DNA of 64,000 nucleotides, taken from Trichoderma breve. Lineage: Eukaryota; Ascomycota; Sordariomycetes; Hypocreales; Hypocreaceae. How positions within the stretch are numbered: the first letter of the stretch is position 1; each line of letters begins with the position of its first letter. Both the position numbers and the translations under genes were made by a program. The notes under the pieces were generated by a model. It was not told the DNA's origin, searched no databases, and saw only the letters and a program-made list of their open reading frames with translations. Below are positions 60,618 to 64,000 of this stretch, piece by piece. Where the stretch lies: contig NC_079232.1 of the NCBI RefSeq assembly GCF_028502605.1, positions 2,852,001-2,916,000 of the forward strand. Reading direction: 5' to 3'.

Positions 60618-62588
60618 ATGGCGCCAGACGACACGGCGGATGAGAATGCGTCGTACCGTTACCTGAGCACTCGCGGACAGGATAGTGGTGTATGAAGACA
60701 CTTCCCTAAGTCTCTTCTTCCCCAAGCTATCCTTCAGCGCGGATTTTTTTTATTCGCTGCCATCCACCGTTTATACGTCATACCCTCTGCAAAAAGTTGA
60801 GAACTCCGACAACATCCTAGCAGCTAACGATTTCGTCTCTGTGCCAGTTCTCATTTGAAGAGGTCGTCCTGAACAGTGTTGCCCCTGATGGCGGCTTATA
60901 CATTCCTGAAGAGATTCCGCGTGCTGCTGCATGGGAGTCATGGGGAGACCTTAGCTTTCCAGAGCTCGCTTTCGAGATCATGTCCCTTTACATTTCCCCC
61001 TCCGAAGTCCCTCCCGCCGACCTCAAAGATATCATTGCGCGCAGCTACTCGTCCTTTCGATCCCCAGAGGTTACACCGTTAGTCCAACTCAAGGAGAATC
61101 ACTACCTCCTCGAGCTGTTCCACGGCCCTACATTTGCTTCCAAGGATATCGCCTCGCAGTTCTTGGGCAACCTGCTTGAGTATTTTCTCGTGAAGAAAAA
61201 CAAAGGCAAAACAAGCATCGCAGGTACGCCATCCATATCGCCCCACGTGCCACCCGTTGATGTCATCCCCTAGAGGGTCACGTATATGTACAGCAGTATT
61301 ACGTGGTGAGACAAAGGCGGGCATGGGACTCTCTATGGCCATAGAGACTCGCTTATCCTTTATGATGAATTCTTCCTAGCAGACCGACATCATCTTACCT
61401 TTGTCGGTGCCACCAAAGGCGATGCAGGCTCTGCTGCCGTTCATGGTTTGAGAGGGAAAAGGGACATATCCGTATTTGTCATGTTTCCCCAGGCACAAAT
61501 CTCACCTGTTCAAGAAGCCCAGATCACCACGGTGCCGGACGAGAACGTATGCAGCTTGGCCGTTGCCGGCACCTTTGACGATTGTCAGGTAGGTTGCTAC
61601 CCTGTTGTCCTCCCGATCTACGCTTGCATGCATTTATCCTTGATTTGATTTTCTTTCCTAAACTCAAGGCATCTAGAACATCCTGCGTCGCCTACAGGCT
61701 GATAGGCAAGCCAACGAAGACTTTGATCTTGTCAGCTCGAGAAACTGGGCCCAGATCTTGGCTCAGATTGTGCTTTACTTTTACTCATATTTCTCTCTTG
61801 TCAAGAAGTCTGCGTCATTCAAGACTGGCGATAAGGTCCGGTTTGTGATCCCAACAGGCAAATTCGGCAGCATCCTCGCCGGGTACTTCGCCTTGCACAT
61901 GGGCCTCCCCGTCGATAAACTTGTCATCGCTACCAACGAAAATGACATCCTTGATCGCTTCTGGAAGACGGGTCGGTATGAGAAGCAGCGTGTCGGCCGT
62001 GGCGGGCATGGTGTTAAGAAGACTCTCAGCCCTGCAATGGATATTCTCACTTCCTATAACTTTGAGCGTCTGCTATGGTTTCTCGCCTGCGAGTTTGCAT
62101 CAAGCGCAGGCATGGATAATCTCTGGAACCAGAACCAAGCTAGTCAGGAAGTTTATCAGTGGTTCCAGGACCTTGACAAGAAAGGGTTCTTTGGCCCTGT
62201 ATATCGCGACGTTATTAGGAGTGCTAGGCGCGACTTTGAGAGCGAGCGAGTCACGGATCAACAAACCATCGAAACCATCAAAGCTGTATATCGAAAGTCC
62301 GGATACGTGCTGGATCCTCACTCCGCGGTTGGTGCTGCAGCAACACAAAGATCAATGAACCGTACCCACGCGAGCATTCCACATATATCTTTCTCGACGG
62401 CACACCCAGCTAAGTTCTCCGAGACCGTAATAAGAGCACTTCATGGCGAAGAGGGTTTCAGTGTCGTTGAAACAAGTTTGACGCCGGCAGAATTCGCTGA
62501 CCTCGATAAGAGAGAGAAGAAGATAACTGTAGTAAGTAACGACTGGCAGAAAGTTCGTGAGATTATCAATGCTCGGAATAGCAATTGA
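60618..62588 (+). CDS. Threonine-synthase-like PLP enzyme with altered active-site motifs
   Basis: Four exons: 60618-60689, 60848-61223, 61383-61588 and 61677-62588, giving 521 residues, the length of fungal threonine synthases. Family blocks are clear throughout: RYLSTRG, PDGGLYIPEEIP, DVTPLV-like PEVTPLV, FHGPTFASKD with the PLP Lys at K123, IATNENDILDRFWKTGRYE, LSPAMDIL, NFERLLWFLA and STAHPAKFSE. Canonical TSGDTG is TKGDAG (K161, A164), VNSINWAR is VSSRNWAQ (238-244), GNFGD is GKFGS (K280, S283), and AFKDVALQF is ASKDIASQF. Threonine synthase turns O-phosphohomoserine into threonine with PLP. These changes suggest altered or lost activity, while the intact frame suggests the gene is still used. 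It is probably a paralogue; a normal copy should exist elsewhere. Confidence 0.88.
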
Positions 62589-63519
62589 GTCACAGCATAC
62601 TCTGGTTTTTGCATCAATGCCTTAGATGCTCAACAGGTCGATCACGTCTACATTCTACACGGTCACAGATTCCTCATCGCTATTAGAAAGCATTGGCTTT
62701 AGTGGTTTGGTAGGATAAGGTACGGAAAGGAAAATCGGGGGAAAGAAAAAGGTTACACTATCGCTCAGGAAGGGGGATGTATGCCACGAAAGGTTTCAAC
62801 GGCGGGTAATCCTAGTTAGACACTTCCTATCTGTACAGCCGAGTATTCCATCTAAACAATTTTGGCCTATGCAACGGCCCAATTGTACTCTCCACTCCTA
62901 TTTACCTACACTTGGGCAAACGGTTGATTGGTATGTTTTATATTTTGCGGTCAATTGCAAGATACGGTTACAGAGGTCATCCACTGTTAGTTCAACATAA
63001 AATGAAACACACCACAGGTTGATTATAGTTAAATAACAGACACTCTGGAGTCCTCACGAAGTAAGAGCTTTAACAGATGTGCATTTCATGGTATTTATTT
63101 AATTTCTTCCCTCGTCCATATTCATCAAGACTACATGACAGACCCTGGTGCCAAAAACCAGCTCTTCCCTCTGCGAACTTTCATCTCTCTTGGCGCTAAC
63201 GAATACTACTCTGCCATAATAAAGAGAGCTCGTAATATAATATGCCAAATACTTCGGATAAGCTTGAATCGTTGGCAATGGCTTGTTTGGTAAAAATCGG
63301 AGGTAGGAGCTCAGAATAAATAACGACAGAAATGAAAATGGGAGGAAAGAAGAAAAATGACAAAAGAACCGCAAACGCCGCAAAGTTAACTATGAGGCCC
63401 ATCTTCCTAGGCCATGAGAGAAAATAAAAGGATAAAGACGGGGAAATTGGCTTGTACACGTAAAGAAAAAAAGAGAAAAATAGCATCGACAGTTTTTCCC
63501 CCGCTTCGTAAACAATTCA
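62589..63519. other. Convergent AT-rich 3' spacer
   Basis: About 930 bases between the threonine-synthase-like stop and the 3' end of the carrier gene. The sequence is AT-rich with A/T runs near 63095-63105 and 63345-63480. No gene is seen. Confidence 0.5.
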
Positions 63520-63963
63520 TCAAGGCTTCTCGTCGTCGAGGCTCTTGATGCGCTTCTTAATGATTTCAAAGGATGAGAAGAAAATGGCGTTGACGGCGCA
63601 GGACCGGATCATGGACACGCCCAGACCGCGGTACATGTGACGCTTGAAGAACTCGATCTTCGGGGCCGGTTCGACCTTTTCCCCGCGTGAGTAAAGAAGG
63701 GCGTTCCTCTGGTAGATGCTCTTTGCTGAGTCGATGGGGTCTGTATTGGGTGGCTTCGTTTAGCTGAGAGTTCAATGTTTTGGAGCGATATGTTTGCAGG
63801 AGATACTCACAAATCATGGCCCATGATACCAGCCCGCAAAGGCCTCCGGCGGCAACGACAGCCAACTTGTTGCTATTTGGACTATCGCCAGCAAATGTGG
63901 TTCCGAGCTGTTTTCCGCTCTCATACACCATAAAGTAAATGGCTGTACCCAAAGTATCACGCA
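63520..63963 (-). CDS. Mitochondrial carrier family protein (3' part; 5' end outside window)
   Basis: Two exons are visible on the minus strand: 63963-63811 and 63740-63520. The intron between them starts GTGAGT and ends TACAG; a further intron with branch TTGCTAATC occupies 63964-64000. The visible 124 residues are the third carrier repeat: RDTLGTAIYFMVYESGKQL, then the signature start across the splice site, WAMIYPIDSAKSIYQ (Px[DE]xx[KR] as PIDSAK), then MYRGLGVSMIRSCAVNAIFFSSFE. The stop is TGA at 63522-63520. Carriers of this kind move metabolites across the inner mitochondrial membrane. The substrate cannot be told from this fragment, although the region resembles the carnitine/ornithine carrier branch. 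Confidence 0.87.
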
Positions 63964-64000
63964 CTGCCCCCAAAATCGCGTGGATTAGCAAACATGGAAG

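Overview
This is a window of a filamentous ascomycete nuclear genome. Most genes contain short introns (about 50-180 nt) with GT donors, (A/G)CTAAC or CTGAC branch sites and AG acceptors. Gene content (fork-head/Fhl1-like, Boi-type SH3-SAM-PH scaffold, Zn2Cys6 regulator, C2-domain phosphatidylserine decarboxylase, Hrp1-type RNA-binding protein, Gyp1-type TBC protein) and the long intergenic spacers point to Sordariomycetes, probably Hypocreales. The genus is not determined. I saw no bacterial-type operons, CRISPR, tRNA or rRNA genes or transposons.

Layout, left to right. 1-1470 (+): 3' part of a fork-head factor. 3323-6252 (-): Boi1/Boi2-like polarity scaffold, 3 exons. 7856-9458 (+): F-box/DUF6546-like protein. 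11590-15626 (+): large Pro/Gln/His-rich SP-RING (MIZ) protein. 16383-18552 (+): Zn2Cys6 transcription factor. 18724-19680 (-): HAD-like hydrolase. 20142-21298 (+): ribosomal protein L5. 24116-27900 (+): Mhp1-like leucine-rich-repeat protein. 30355-30591 (+): small Ser/Thr-rich protein. 31183-34911 (-): C2-C2-EF-hand phosphatidylserine decarboxylase. 37747-39244 (+): choline-phosphate cytidylyltransferase. A gene-poor stretch of about 6 kb follows, then 45199-48713 (+): two-finger C2H2 transcription factor. 49708-52671 (-): Hrp1/Nab4-like RNA-binding protein with a 1.2-kb intron. 53680-54190 (+): tentative small gene. 54265-55906 (+): Gyp1-like Rab GAP. 56243-58154 (+): AT-hook protein. 60618-62588 (+): threonine-synthase-like enzyme with altered active-site motifs. 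63520-63963 (-): 3' part of a mitochondrial carrier, continuing past the window end.

Most of these are scattered housekeeping and regulatory genes rather than a pathway cluster. One functional pairing is visible: the phosphatidylserine decarboxylase and the cytidylyltransferase are divergent neighbours, and both feed phosphatidylethanolamine/phosphatidylcholine synthesis. The observation I rate highest is the threonine synthase paralogue. Its reading frame is intact over 521 residues, but the motifs that normally hold PLP and substrate are changed at several positions. Other points worth checking are the very long Hrp1 intron, three introns that appear to use AAG acceptors, a start-codon-only first exon in the L5 gene, an internal duplication in the fork-head protein, and a dispersed intergenic TACTCGTAC motif.

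Exon boundaries were derived by hand from reading frame, splice consensus and protein-family continuity. Proteins were recognised by motif memory, not by database search.
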